Positions 34,106-47,300 are shown, numbered from the stretch's first letter. The stretch: 64,000 nt of DNA from Corylus avellana (GCF_901000735.1 NC_081546.1:6453001-6517000), one strand, 5' to 3'. Numbers and translations are program-made. The notes: generated from the sequence alone by a model not told the origin.

Positions 34106-35832
34106 TACCCCAAGTATTTCATTTGCGAAAAAAAATGAAGAAGAAATTGTATCATGATCATTGATGGGCAATGGGCATCATAAAATTAAACAAATGCATG
34201 TATTATATATGTTTTGGCAAGTAAATGATATATAGTTACACTCCATAGATCTCTGATGGTGGTTTGAGCGAATGCTTCATTTTCATATGCCAATTTGGAG
34301 GCCATCATAGCGAGGGATGCGTTATATTTTGGGTTATTAGGTCGAATGCTTTTGTCTAATTCCACTCTTTTATCAAGATTTCCCACCACAGATGTGAACG
34401 TGGCTGATGGCCTATTCGGCCACACAAAACTTCCTGCATAAATTAACCCAATCATGGTTTAATTATGCATTAATTAATTACAATTGCATTATAACACATG
34501 CATATATTATATATAGCATTACTACTATGGCTATGCATGCATACAATTTTGGGAAATTTCTTTATATTTGGAACTAACCTATATGATGCATTGCTCAATA
34601 TACTAAGGGAAATGCTAGAGTCCCAACTTGGAGGCCCAACTTAAGTTCAACTTTTGATTTATTTTTTTATTTAAAAAAAAAAAAGAAAGAAAGAAGCTAA
34701 ATAGCAAATGAAAAAAATGTGTGGATGAATAATATCTATTTTCTGTCTTTATTTTCTTTGGTATTTTAAAAATAAAAAATAAAATGATATTTTCCTTCAT
34801 AAAAATGTCATTTGTTTTTTTTTAAAAAAAAAATGATACTTTTATGAAGAAGAATAACATTTTGTATTTTTTTTAAAAAAATACTAAATAAAGCTAGCAA
34901 GGACCAAAAATAGATATTATTCTTTCACACATTTTTTTTTTCATTTTCTATTTAGCTTTTTTAAAAAAATAAGTCAAAAGTTGGAATTAAGTTAGGCTTC
35001 TAAGTTGGGTACCTATCATCCCTCATATACTAATTAGGAGAAACTGCAACGAAAATGATAAATGCATAATTTAAACTCAACTTTTGCCTAACTTTTCTCT
35101 TAAGTTTAAAAAAATTGCCTGTGGAGGAGAGAAAGAAATAAATTTGGTCTAGAAGTTAGGCCAAAGTTGGATTTAAGTTGTGGTTGTATTACAACTCAAA
35201 CTGCAATTAATCCCCCTCATGTTTTTTTTGTTATAAAAAATAAAATAAAAAATTACAAAGATTTAGGCGTTGGTTCAAATTCAACGAAATTTACAAAAAT
35301 ATTTAAGCTCGAATTTTTGCAATTTTGTTATTAAAAAAAAAAAAAAAAAAGGAGTATTTTGGAAATTTTTACAATATTTTATGAAAAATTGTAATGGAGT
35401 GGGACATTGCAAAAAAATTGAAAGTTTGATACCATAAATGGGTTTTTAAACTTTTGAGAAATAATTTTAAAACGTGTGAAAGTTGATGGGATTTTGTAAA
35501 ATTTCTCCTAGTAATTATTAGCTACTGTACATAAAATAAATAAAAAACCTTCTAAAATATTTGAAAAAAAGATTCAGCCACTGCTCCAACATTTTCCCTA
35601 TCTGAAGCATGGGCTTTCCCCAATAAAGGAGGAGTTTCTGCACAAAGAGGGAGATGAATATGACCCATCGGCGCCTAAAATCTTCCTTTTCCTCCTTCGT
35701 GCGCTGGATGAATCTACTGGCCGGTTTCTGATGTAAAAGAAAGCGCAGAAAGCGAACAAGATCATACAAACTTGCATTTTCTGGCTTAAGCAACATATAA
35801 TTGTCACAGAATTGACTCTCATAAGGTGCCAA
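34106..35832 (-). pseudogene. Lipase exons 1-3, A type: 5' half of the split chimera
   Basis: Exon 1 (35832-35549), exon 2 (34433-34240, 194 nt and open) and the first ~17 nt of exon 3 (34122-34106), all closest to copy A. It is dead at several points. The start codon is TTG (GTGCCAAGG for GTGCCATGG on the plus strand). Two insertions (+2 and +4) scramble residues around FLRFLLHQKPAS. An extra A near 35569 shifts the end of exon 1. Exon 3 and its donor site are cut by a SINE junction. Exons 4-5 of A type are absent. The D-type exons 4-5 at 28.0-28.9 kb lie downstream in the correct order and strand. Confidence 0.9.
34607..35024. mobile_element. Foldback MITE, 418 bp, in intron 1 of the A' piece
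   Basis: Long inverted ends: GGGAAATGCTAGAGTCCCAA at the left against GAGGGATGATAGGTACCCAA from the right in reverse complement, with pairing well into the element. Perfect 9-bp duplication ATATACTAA (34598-34606 and 35025-35033). Copy A lacks it. The 9-bp duplication suggests a MULE-type origin. Confidence 0.88.
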
Positions 35833-35938
35833 GGCTTAATTAGAAGCAATGAAGAAGATGATTGATGAGTTTCTATATATGTCAACGTCTCAATTGGAAA
35901 TACTTTGGAAATATAGGAGAGCGATTTCATATTTTTAT

Positions 35939-36114
35939 GAGAAATGCTAAAAATTATTTTCTTAATTAACCATCTCCCTATAATGAATGAATAAATCTAC
36001 CATTGAATTTTTGTAGGATCTACATGAGTTCACAAATAAATGGTAGATCCATTAGATTTGCAAAAAAAAAGATGGTCAAAAGACGATTGAGAGAATGATG
36101 TATATCATATCTCT
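35939..36114. mobile_element. MITE, 176 bp, between TATA box and start codon of A'
   Basis: Flanked by a perfect 8-bp duplication ATTTTTAT (35931-35938 and 36115-36122). The ends are weakly inverted (GAGAAATGCTAAAAATT against AGAGATATGATATACAT). The empty site is intact in copy A at about 3318-3326. It pushes the TATA-like sequence (about 36117-36126) to roughly 290 nt from the lost start codon. Confidence 0.85.
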
Positions 36115-36313
36115 ATTTTTATATATGTACTATACTTCTTTTGAGTGTCTTAGTGTGAAAAGGAATTGGTAAGAGATCCTACTCTTCAGCAGCTTCTCTC
36201 CTCTGAAAAATGGGTTGCTTTGAACACTTATGTGCCATCTTGTGGGCACACTTAATTGTAAAAATGAGACATTTATCACCTTGTCTTTGAAATTATTCTT
36301 ACTTACTCTCGTA

Positions 36314-36529
36314 TGGACAAAAATTTCTTTCAAACCGGTCTGGAGAAAATATCTTTCAACCCATGAAAAATAGTGCAAAGTGTCTATAAATATTTAAAAG
36401 ACACATTAAATTTAGTCAATATTAATAAATTGCTATTAATAAGGTTAATAATTTAATATGTATTTTAAATGTTTATGAATAATTGACACTATTTTTTCCA
36501 AACTGATTTAGAATAAATTTCTATCCCTC
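36314..36529. mobile_element. MITE, about 215 bp, upstream of A'
   Basis: Inverted ends TGGACAAAAATTTCTTTC and (right, reverse complement) AGGGATAGAAATTTATTC, both continuing to GTCTGGA/GTTTGGA. Absent at the matching position in A (about 3520). The target duplication is short (TA or TAT) and ambiguous. Confidence 0.75.
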
Positions 36530-37776
36530 TTATATTATTTCCTTTTTATTTTATGGATTAAGAGCGGTAAAGATCTCCTTTAATAACCACCCCTTTTCAC
36601 TCTCTCCATATTGAATAGAATAGAATAGGAAAAAAAAATTATAGCAAATATCACGTACGTAACATAAAAAACTCACAAAACACGCTCAATTATGTTGCTT
36701 AGTAAAAGAGCATTAACAACACGTGAGCCTATTTGACAATATTCTTCTTCAATTATATCCTCCCGACTCCCGAGTCATAGCCACTGTTCTGTCTGGTTTG
36801 ACAGGTTTTGTTTCTCCCTTTTGGAAGTTTCCTTTTCACCAAGGGTCCAACACAGCTTGGCGCAAAAATGGGAATACTGAAATGACTAGAGATTATGTTC
36901 ACTATGAATATTATTAAATATGATTGATACATTGATTTTTGAAAGTTTTCCATTTGCTAAATTTATGGGCAATATAATTTATTTTATTATTTTGTTTTTG
37001 GGGAAGGAAAATGGGCAACTCTTCTTGAGTACAGTGATGTATGATCTCTGATTCTCTTTTGCCATTCTTACAATTAATCACGGCCACGAAATTTCTAATT
37101 GATGTTGGGTATAATTATGAGAAATGAATATTTTTCTTCTATTTTTTAAAATTATTATTGAATTTGTGGATTCATGTTAATTCCATACGTAAGCCTCACA
37201 GATCTAATGATAATTTTAAAAAGTAAAAGAATGAGAGAAGGACTATGAAATGATGTATAACATATCTCATATAATTATATACATGTCAGTAGAATCAATT
37301 TTCTTCTTGATCTTGATTCTTGAACATTTGTATATGTATATATAAAAGAGATATTTATGTTAAATTGCCACTTGTTTCATAAGCTTAAATTGGTAGGAAG
37401 AGGTAAATTTAATAATTTAATCAATACTTTAATATTCTCCCTAGTATAGTTAACATTTTCCCTCACGTTTTGGCTCTAACTTTGAGTTTGAACTCATGAC
37501 AGTTAGCTCTGATATCAGGTTAAATAATCACTTATCGTAAAAGTTTAATCTTATAAGAAGAGATTAATTATTTAATTATATTCTAACAATTTCATGCTCC
37601 CATAAAGTAGGCATAGGTTTAAAAGACGTAATTCTCTCTTAAAGTAGATAAAAATAAAATAAAATCACATTATCCTTTCAAAGTACATCTTACTAATTAA
37701 GAAGAAGTTGTCGGTTGCCGGTTGCCGGTTACCACAACGAAAACTTGAAAGGTATGACATATTGTTGTCTAGCTGG
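36530..37776. other. Flank between A' and B', no gene seen
   Basis: Colinear with 3530-4279 joined to 10902-11400. It gives the uninterrupted version of the copia insertion site at about 37272-37290. Confidence 0.75.
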
Positions 37777-40455
37777 TCAATCAACGACTTTAGAATCTCT
37801 TTGATGAATTGGGTTTTGGAGGCCGTCTAGAGCCAAGGACCCCAATCGGGTAGCATTAACATAATCTTGAGGACAATGTGCTGCGAATCCGGGAAACACC
37901 AATCCAGCCACCCTAATCATTTTCATTAACCAACTCTCTTTGTAGTCGGGACCCTTTATGTATGGAATTATGAAACTCCGGACCAACTCCCAAACTGCGT
38001 TTACGCACTTCGGTATAACCCATAATAATGCAAAGTAGTTCTTATTTGGCTCCAATTCTACCTGCACTCCAATCAGACGGCCTAGTGTAAATCTCATTGT
38101 ACTACATCTAAAAAGAGAGAACGAGAGAGAGACAGAGAGCACTGACCTTTCCTTTATAAAAGCTATTGTAGTAGAGGCTGGGCCCCCAATGCTCAAAAAA
38201 GAGATCATTTTCATCATCATAAGGGATCCTAGGTACCAAATCATTGCAGTAAACATACCTCAAATGCCTGACATTATACTCCTTCAACTTCTCCTTCATA
38301 TAATCTCCGAGTTGCTTGTCTCCCACCCTTGGCTGCCCAAAAGTGTAAACCCCCTCCAACCTATTCAACAACAATTCCTCCTCGTGCATTGCCAGAACAG
38401 TCACAAACAGAATTGCCAATGCTCCTCCCAAGCTATGCCCCGTCAATATAAATTTCGCACTCTCATTCTTTTCCAATATTTCTCTCAGCCTTTGTCTGAT
38501 TACATAGTAAGCATATTGTGGTTGCTTACTTCCTTGTTGTATTTCTTTGGGCCACCCTTTGCCCTTTTGCAGGCCCAGAGCTTTAAAAAAGCCACCATGA
38601 ATCTTACCCACGCCTTCGAGCTTAAACCACGAGAGATCGACGTCTGTCTGCCATGCTACTGGATCGAATGGGCTGGTACCCCTAAATGCAACCACGAGCA
38701 GGTTAGGTTGAACTCTTGTATCTTGGAACATCATGGCTTGAGTCGAAACTTTTCCCATGTAATCTGTGCGTGTCAAGCATTTGGATTACCACTGTTTTTA
38801 TTTTTCTACGTGCTCGAAAACGAAGATAAAATATATTGTATAATTGCAAGCAAAGCATATATATACTAACTAAAAGCAATAATAGAAGCAGAATTATTTG
38901 AAAAATGAATGGTTAATTTGTTCTTTAGATTTGCGAACGTTAAATAAACAAATTATTGGGTACAAATTAGCTTAATTAATTTATCAGACATGGCATAATA
39001 AATTAAAGAATCATCCATCAACAAGTTCATATATAGTAACAGATGGTAAAAATATTACACCCAGATTTGTGAGGCCTAATGGTTAGGAGAATGGTGTCAG
39101 TCTTATGAGGAACGAAAAAAAAATATAGATTACATTAATTAAATTATCGTCTTGATAAAAACGAAGATAAGAACTGATTTTGGTCCAACTTGATAAAAAA
39201 ATTATCGTCTTAAAAGTGCAAGCAACGTGATTTTAATTTTTTTTTTTTCCCTTCTTTAATTTACAACTGAACTTTTTCTTCTCAATCATGGAAGCCATCA
39301 TTATTTAATTTTGTGATTACAACAACATACAAAATTAATTAAGCCTATTGTTTACATCAGCGGACAAATCTAATAGTAATCTGGAGTGTATATTTTAATC
39401 ACAGCCATAAATTAACTTCAAATTGCCATATTTTAATCACAACCAACAGTACTACGTACCGTTCACCCAATATGTATTATTGCTGATGATTTATGTCTAA
39501 AGACGGAAAGTTTTAAGTACAAGCAATATTACAAAGATAGGTTTCTTTCAGATCAAGAGATTAGGTAAGAATACTGTAGTAACCTAGACCTGTGGCTGTC
39601 TAACCATAAACTTTTTTAAGAATATACAATCAAGGTTGCTTAATTCTTACCGTTCCAGAAGTTGTAGAACCCCAAGTATTCCATCTGCACAAAAAAGAAA
39701 AAAGAAAATGGTTCACGGGAAATGGGAAATGGGCATCATAAAATATTTAAACATATAAATGATAATGATACTTACACCCCACTGATCTTTGATTGTGGTT
39801 TGAACGAATGCTTCATTTTCGTATGCCAATTTGGAGGCCATCATAGCAAGGGAACCGTTATATTTTGGGTTTTCAGGTCTGATGTTTTTGTCTAATTCCT
39901 TTCTTTGATCAAGATTTCCCACCACAGATGTGAACGTCGCCGATGAACTATCCGGCCACACCACATTTCCTACATAAATTAACCCAAGCATGGTTTAATT
40001 ATGCATTAATTATCGTTAGAAAACATACATAATAGCATTAATATTACTCCATGCATGCAATTCCTTTATATTTGGAACTAACCTATATGATGCTCAATAT
40101 ACTAATTAACTAATTAGCTACATAGAATTAAAAAATAATAATTAACCTGACCTTTTAAGAAATTTGACAAGAGCATGAGAAATCCACCATTTTGTGGAAG
40201 AAGATTCAACCAGAGCTCCAGCTTATACCCCACTTGAACCATGGGCTTTCCCCAAGAAAGGAGGAGTTTCTGCGCAAAGAGGGAGTTGAATATGTACCAT
40301 CGGCGCCAAAAATCTTCCTTTCGTTCTTTCGTGTAGTGGATGTTACTCGTTTCTGATGTAGAGAAAAGTAGAAACCGAACAAGATCACATAAACTTGCAT
40401 GTTCTGGCTTGAGCAACATATGATGGTCTGAGAATTGTGTCTCATAAGGCGCCAT
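37777..40455 (-). CDS. OBL1-like: OBL1-like triacylglycerol lipase, array copy B'
   Basis: Exons 40455-40152, 39969-39776, 39684-39651, 38763-38147 and 38061-37777 give 477 residues. It is nearly identical to B through exon 4; differences include LKEYNVRHL for LNKYDVRHL and GPSLYYNS for GPCLYYNS. Triad: Ser288 in GHSLGG, Asp in [11 protein letters not shown], His in AAHCPQDY. It has the full tail LDGLQNPIHQRD that B lost to a frameshift, so it is the best-preserved B-type gene. Exon 2 ends TGGGGT rather than TGGAGT, a Ser-to-Gly change at the splice border. Its exon 4 and adjoining intron appear to be the donor of a conversion tract in D'. Confidence 0.9.
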
Positions 40456-40555
40456 GGCTCAAAAGCAATGAAGAAGATGATTGATGAGTTGCTGTATATA
40501 TATTTCAACGTCTCAATTGAGAATACTTTGAAAAATATTATAGGAAAGTGTTTTC

Positions 40556-40565
40556 GTATTTATAT
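40556..40565 (-). promoter_or_regulatory. Probable TATA box of lipase B'
   Basis: Minus-strand ATATAAATAC about 105 nt upstream of the ATG at 40455, matching B. Confidence 0.5.
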
Positions 40566-40569
40566 GCAT

Positions 40570-42397
40570 GATCTGTACTGTAGAAAGAATTATGACTTTT
40601 ATTTAATTAAATAATTTTACTTGTTCGCTTCTGACTTATTCATATATATATATATATATGCACTTTTTATGTACTATAATTAATAAAAAGTACTCTGATT
40701 TTTAATTAGGACACCATAAGTGTTTATATCATGTCACCATCTGTCGGAATGGAGCCAGAATTGTTTATTTAGAGCCTTTTTAGAGATGCTAAAGCATGAA
40801 TGAAAATGCAATTTCTATTTTGATAGGAGCCAAATTTAATAATGGGCTATTTTTTTTTTTTTTAATTAATAATGTCTACATTGAAATTAACGTTTATGCT
40901 AGAAAGGAATACTGTAAGCGAATCCCTTATAATTGGCTTTCTCTATGATCTACGTTTTTTTAACGTGGAATATCAATCTATTAATAATGTATACATCACG
41001 CTTAATAGATTTCAGATAGAAACAAATAAGTCATGGTATTATTATGACTTTCTGAGCTGCAGGTTATCTATTTCTTTGTTAATAGTTAATCTATTGCATT
41101 TGTAAGATAATATAAAGAAAATATAGGCAAATTATTGACACTAAGCATTTCTCTATATATTTTATGTTATTTTCTGTAATTTTTAAAATTTATTGGTACA
41201 AATGAAGTATATTGCAATTTTCTGATAGTTTGAGAGAATATTACTTCAATTAAAAGTTTGCAAAAACATTACAAATTGAATAATAGTTTGAGAAATGAGT
41301 GCCTCATTTTTCACGTTTTGTGAAGTAGGGCGTAACAATTTGCCAAAGTTGTTAGTATCCATTTCATGCGCAACCAGTAAGGCGTAACAATTTGCCAAAG
41401 TTGTTAGTACCCATTTCATGCGCAACGAGTGACGCATCTAACATTATATATGAAGTTAATGTTAGTACGTATTTTAAAAAATTTAAATAACGTAAAATCA
41501 TGTATACTGTTAAATATATTGACTTTAAATTTTGACCCTAAAATAAATACTATATGTTAAAATTAAAATAACGTCTCCTCCAAGCTTTCAGCCTCTTCAT
41601 TAATGGGTTCAGGTATCCAAAATCGCTAGTGAAATTGTGAGCAATTTTTTAGGTATAAATCACTCTCACAATGTAAGCTTTCGTGACTCCACCGCCCAAA
41701 GGAAAAAAAAAAAAAACACACGCGGAAGAATCACGTGAAACAATTCCAAAAAAGTTTGTCTTCCTCTCGATCGACTACGTACGAAAACACTGTGGACGTT
41801 GAAACTGATGACTGAAGTTTAGGTGGTTGAGATTGTACGATTCTATTTTAGGTGGTCAGTTTTATAAGTTTGATCTGATTAATTAGATAGATGCATAAAA
41901 AAAGCAATGTAAGTTAAGGTACTCGATCAGTCTCGTATTCAACAATTACCCATGTAGTAGTCAAAGCCCAGTTAAGGAATACCGTAGAAAATTACGAAAC
42001 AAAAGTCTTCTTTCTTGCTTTTGGGTTAAGTAATAATTAAAGCCAAGATGGTTGTACATATTGCAATTAGTCAATGAACGCATGGTAACTTCCGGGAAGA
42101 TAAGAAACCAACTCTTGGTTTGAGGAATTTTAGGATTAGAATTGAATGATTCAAAGATATATAGTATGTTATCATTATTACTTGATAACATTAGAAGTGG
42201 TTTATTTCTATTATGTATTATAATTAGTGTCTATTTAAAAACATAAGAAAGCTAATAAAATGATGAATGAGTTAATTGTTATCAAACGTTTAAATTTGTT
42301 GTTAAGAGGTTAAGGATTTTTCAAATTATTAAAGTGTTGATAAAATTTATCTTTTCTTATTATAAGTTTAAGCTTTTGAGATAAATAGTAATTTAAC
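40570..42397. other. Upstream flank of B', no gene seen
   Basis: Colinear with 14140-16080. It includes a 63-bp-scale tandem duplication of GGCGTAACAATTTGCCAAAG (about 41329-41425) that B lacks. Confidence 0.6.
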
Positions 42398-42836
42398 ATA
42401 CAGTACAAAAAACAGAGTGTTTTTTGATGTGGCTAACAATAACACACTTTTTACCACATTGATAATTATTGACGTGGTTACAGTGACACGTTAATTAAAA
42501 CTTTATTGATGTGGCGCATTTCCGTACATCAATAATTATTGACGTTTTTTTTCCGGTGACCGGAAAGCTCCAACTTCGAAGAAACTAGTGGGGACAATGG
42601 GAGGTGTAGCCTTTGAGGTGGCGCTACCTATTGTCCGTTGAGGCCACTAGGGAGAGATTGGAGTTCCTAACCGGAATTTTTGGTGCGAAAGGATTGTTTT
42701 TTTGTGGTACTGGAGGAATCCATCAGAACGTTTCCTGGCGGTTGTTTTCTCTCTAGCCTAGAACTAGAGGAGAAGGAAAAGTTTCTCATAATCTTCAAGA
42801 GATTTTTGAGAGTATTATTTCGTTTCTGTGGTGACA

Positions 42837-44393
42837 ATGGCGGAGGATCTGCCCAACATTTGGGCTAAGCTTTCATTATCTGAAGGTGAGGAAGCAGAGG
42901 TGGAGATTCAAGCTGGGGATGTGACAAAGGTGATTAACCGTGGACAATTGTGCATTGTGGGGAAACTCATGTCGGAGCGAGTAGTAAGCAAGGAGTCTAT
43001 CAAAACTACGCTTAAACGATGGTGGCGACTTACTGGAACTATGTCTTTCAAAGTTATAGGAGGGAACCTTTTTTTGATTGAATTTGAGAAAGCCAACGAT
43101 AAGATGCGAGTCTTAGAAGGAAGACCCTGGGTGTTTGAAGGCAATCTTTTCTTGGTGGAAGACTTCGATGGCAGATCATCGCCCACAGATATCCGCTTTG
43201 ACAAAGCTGCTTTCTGGGTGCGAATGATGAAGTTACCGCTGGCTTGCATGAGCAGAGAAGTTGGACTAAAACTGGGAAGCTCAGTTGGGACCGTTGAGGA
43301 GGTGGACACGGACGGAGACGGAATTGGGTGGGGGGAATTCCTTCGAGTGAAGATCTGGATTGAACTGAACAAGCCTCTCCCCCGAGGCCGGATGCTGAGA
43401 TATGAAGGGAAATCTCATCTGATTGGTTTCCAATATGAAAGGTTACCCAAATTCTGTTTTCACTGTGGAATAATATGTGATGGGCCAGAGGGATGTTTGA
43501 AGAGGAAAACTATGAGAAACCAGGAGGGTTTCACCCAGTTTGGACCATAGATGAGGGCGCATTCACCAACTAGAAGCGGCGACAGATTGCTGGACCGACA
43601 TGCAGATAGACCCACAAGGCAGGAGGAAGAAAACTGGCCGAAAAAAGCAGAGCATACTGGAAGGAGAGGCCGGGACCGGAAACGGGGAGCGGAGGAATCA
43701 GGCAAGAACGCCGGTGCAGGCGAGCCAAATCCGGAAAGTCAGCAACAATATCCCACGAAAACTGCAACCTTCAATGCTGACGGAATTACAGGGAGGAAAG
43801 AGGGAATTTTCCTAAACAAAAGCAACACAGATATGGAAGGTAATAATGTGAGTGTTATGAAGGAAAAATTTGAATTCAAATCCATCAAAACAACGGCGCA
43901 TGAGAATGGCTCTCAGGAAGGAAAGAATCGGGAGGCTTTAAAGAGAAGTTTGCTGGCAGAATTAACACCAATCAATGACAAGCGCGGAACGTGGCAGTCC
44001 AGGGATGAAGCAATAAGAGTCAGCCAGCCGAAGCAGGCCGTGGGCTATGAGGGGATAGTTACCAATGTTGGGGGCCCATATTCAGGTCCAAAACTTTCAG
44101 AGATTGAACTCTCGTTGAAAGAGGCCAAGGAAGGGAAAACATTGGGGACTGAATTAACTCAAAGTGACCAAGGAGGGACCAAAGGCTCTTGGAAACGGAA
44201 GAGTAGAGATGAGATGAAAACATCTCTTGACTCTCAGCATACTGCTGAAACCAGTTGTAAGAAACGGGTTATTGGGAGCGACGGAAAATCCAAGGGGCCT
44301 GAATCTACGCCCAGCTTGGTAAGCAATACAAATGATTTCAATGAAGGATCGGGGATGGTGGCGGCTGGTGACCAGCCCCGCCGACCGCAATGA
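42837..44393 (+). pseudogene. LINE ORF1 (DUF4283/zinc knuckle), one nonsense mutation
   Basis: Nucleic-acid-binding ORF1 of plant L1 elements. The DUF4283 region runs from about residue 10 to 170 (ESIKTTLKRWWRLTG, LEGRPWVFEGNLFLVEDFDG, KAAFWVRMMKLPLACMSR). A zinc-knuckle-like RLPKFCFHCGIICDGPEGC follows; its usual third ligand His looks replaced. The frame is cut at 43548-43550 by TAG where the family motif QFGPW has Trp, and it continues open in the same frame to TGA at 44391-44393. The C-terminal half is basic and low in complexity. The final TGA overlaps the ORF2 ATG. Confidence 0.9.
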
Positions 44394-47300
44394 ACATATT
44401 AAGCTAGAAATGTCGAGGGCTTGGGAACCTCCGAACAGTTCATGAATTTCGCCGGATGGTGAAAGATAAGCGTCCCCATTTAGTCTTCCTAATGGAGACT
44501 AAATTACAAAAAGAAAAATTAGAGCCAATCCGTCTGAAGATGGGTTTTGATAATATGTTCGTGGTGGATTGTGTGGGAAGAAGCGGGGGCTTAGCCTTAT
44601 TTTGGGAAGAAGGATGGGAGGTGGAGGTTCAAAATTATAGCAAACGTCACATAAATGCTATAGTTCACAACCGTCAGCGGGATTTATATTGGAAGTTCAC
44701 CGGATTCTACGGCCACCCGGACCCAACTAGAAGGCATGAAGGATGGAACATCTTAAAACATTTGGCTCGGTTAGCCCCTGACCCATGGCTAGTCCTTGGT
44801 GATTTTAATGAGGTTTTGACACTGTCGGAAAAACATGGGGGAAACATAAGGCACAGACATCTCATGGAGGCCTTCCGACAAACCTTAGAGGAATGTGGAC
44901 TAACTGATTTGGGATATAAAGGCCCAAGGTTTACTTGGAGTAACGGCCAAGAGGACCAAGCACTCATAAAGGAAAGGCTTGATAGGGGAGTTTGCAATAT
45001 TGCGTGGAGAACCATGTTCCCGGAATCTCGACTTATTGTGGGTACGGCCATAAGCTCCGATCATGCTCCTTTAGTTCTACAACTCTGTGGGGCTGCAATA
45101 CAGAATCGTGAAGGCCAAAGATTCTATTATGATGCTACGTGGGATTTGGATGAAGGGTGCAGGGAGGTGATAAAAAATTCTTGGCTATTTGAGGGGCGAC
45201 CTGCTACGAAGTGGGCAGACTTTTCCTCTAAAATGGAAGCTTGTGTGGAAAATGTGCTTCTCTGGAGGAAGGAGAATAAACAAAGCCTCCAAGACTCGAT
45301 ACAAAACCTGCAACGGAGACTCAGAATTCTCCAAACCAGGGAGGGTGGTTCGGCTGAAGAAGAGATCAAAAAAACCAAGATGGAACTTCAATGCTTGCTT
45401 GATAAGGAAGAGCTTTGGTGGAGACAAAGAGCGAAAGAGGAATGGCTTAAGTATGGCGATCGTAATACAAAGTATTTCCATACTTGTGCCAACTCCAGGA
45501 GACGACGAAATCAGGTGGGCAGAATTACTGATGAAGCTGGGCTGACTTGGGAGACTAGAGAGTCGGTTGAAGGGGCCTTTGTGGCTTATTTCGCTCAGCT
45601 CTTTTCTAAGGGCCCCCCGGGCGATTATGGTCCCTGCATTCAGCCTCTATCAAGCCGGGTCACGCAATCTATGAACGAGGAGCTGCTCCAGAATTTTACA
45701 GCAATGGAAATCAAAGAAGCTCTATTTCAGATGGCACCTTTGAAAGCACCAGGCCCGGATGGGCTCAATGCATGCTTCTTTCAAAAGAATTGGCCTACCA
45801 TGGGGGAGGAAGTGTGTGCCGTCTTACTTGGTATTATTAACTCTGGTATGGTACCTCAAGCTCTGAATTTAACTTATGTAGCTTTAATTCCGAAGAATAA
45901 GAACCCCCAATGCGTTACGGAATTTCGGCCAATTAGCTTATGTAATGTGCTTTATAAAATTTTATCGAAGGTGTTAGCTAATCGGTTAAAAAAGATTTTA
46001 CCTCTGATTATTGACCCAAAACAAAGTGCTTTTATCCCGGGCCTCCTCATTACGGATAATGTACTTGCGGCCTACGAGACGCTCCATACAATGCATTCGG
46101 GGTTGAAAGGAAAAAAAAGTTTTATGGCCGTTAAGCTCGATATGAGCAAGGCCTACGATAGGGTGGAATGGGGTTTTTTAGAAGCTGTGATGCAGCTGAT
46201 GGGCTTTGATGGGAGGTGGATTTCACTAGTCATGATGTGTGTCAAGACAGTGCAATATTCGATATTGGTGAATGGGAACCCTTGTGGGCTTATCACCCCA
46301 TCGCGGGGTCTCCGACAAGGCGACCCAATATCACCGTACCTGTTCCTTATTTGTGCAGAAGCTTTGAGTGCCATGTTGACCCAAGCAAATATGGATGGGA
46401 GATTAACAGGGGTGCCAACATCGAGGAAGGGGCCGACTTTAAGTCACCTCTTTTTCGCCGATGACAGTTTACTGTTTTGCAGGGCACATTTATCTCAATG
46501 GAATCACCTGACTGCCATCCTTAAACTATATGAGGAGGCTTCGGGACAGAAGATGAACACAAATAAGACGGCCATGTTCTTTAGTCGGAACACCTCAAAT
46601 GACGACAAGCAACAAATCCAAGAGATAGCTCGGATTCCGACAAATCAACGATACGACATTTATTTGGGGTTGCCCGCCTTGGTGGGAAGATCTCGAACGA
46701 GGGCTTTCAAACGTATCAAGGAGAGGGTGTGGAAGCGCCTACAGGATTGGAAGCTTAAGTTTCTATCCCAGGCGGGGAAAGAAATTTTAATAAAGGCCGT
46801 GATCCAAGCAATCCCCACTTATTGTATGGGTGTTTTCCGACTACCGAAGCTTTTATGTAAGGAGATTAATTCTCTTATGGCGAGATTTTTCTGGGGTCAT
46901 AAAGAAAATGAGACTAAAATCCAGTGGTTGAGTTGGAGTAAGATGGGGCTATCGAAGACTCAGGGAGGTATGGGCTTCCGGGACCTAGTTTGCTTCAACA
47001 AAGCCCTGTTGGCAAAACAAATATGGCGCCTATGGAAAGCACCGGACAGCCTTATTGCACAAATTATGAAGGCCAAGTATTATCCGAATAGCACGGTCCT
47101 TGATGCCACTCCCTGGAACCGGCCTTCGTTCGCATGGCGGAGTATCCAAGGGGCTCGTGATCTAGTCAAAGATGGCCTTGTGTGGAGAGTTGGAAATGGC
47201 AAATCAGTCCACATATGGAAGGACAAATGGCTCCCTAGACCGCCTACGCATACGGTGTATTCTCCTCCTTTACTATTAGACCCAAAAGCCACAGTCAGCC

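Noticed and set aside
27960..35832. A working lipase with a 5-kb intron 3 (A' exons 1-3 spliced to D exons 4-5)
   Set aside because: Lost ATG, frameshift at the end of exon 1, exon 3 cut without a donor, frameshift in exon 4 and a stop-producing insertion in exon 5 rule out a functional product.
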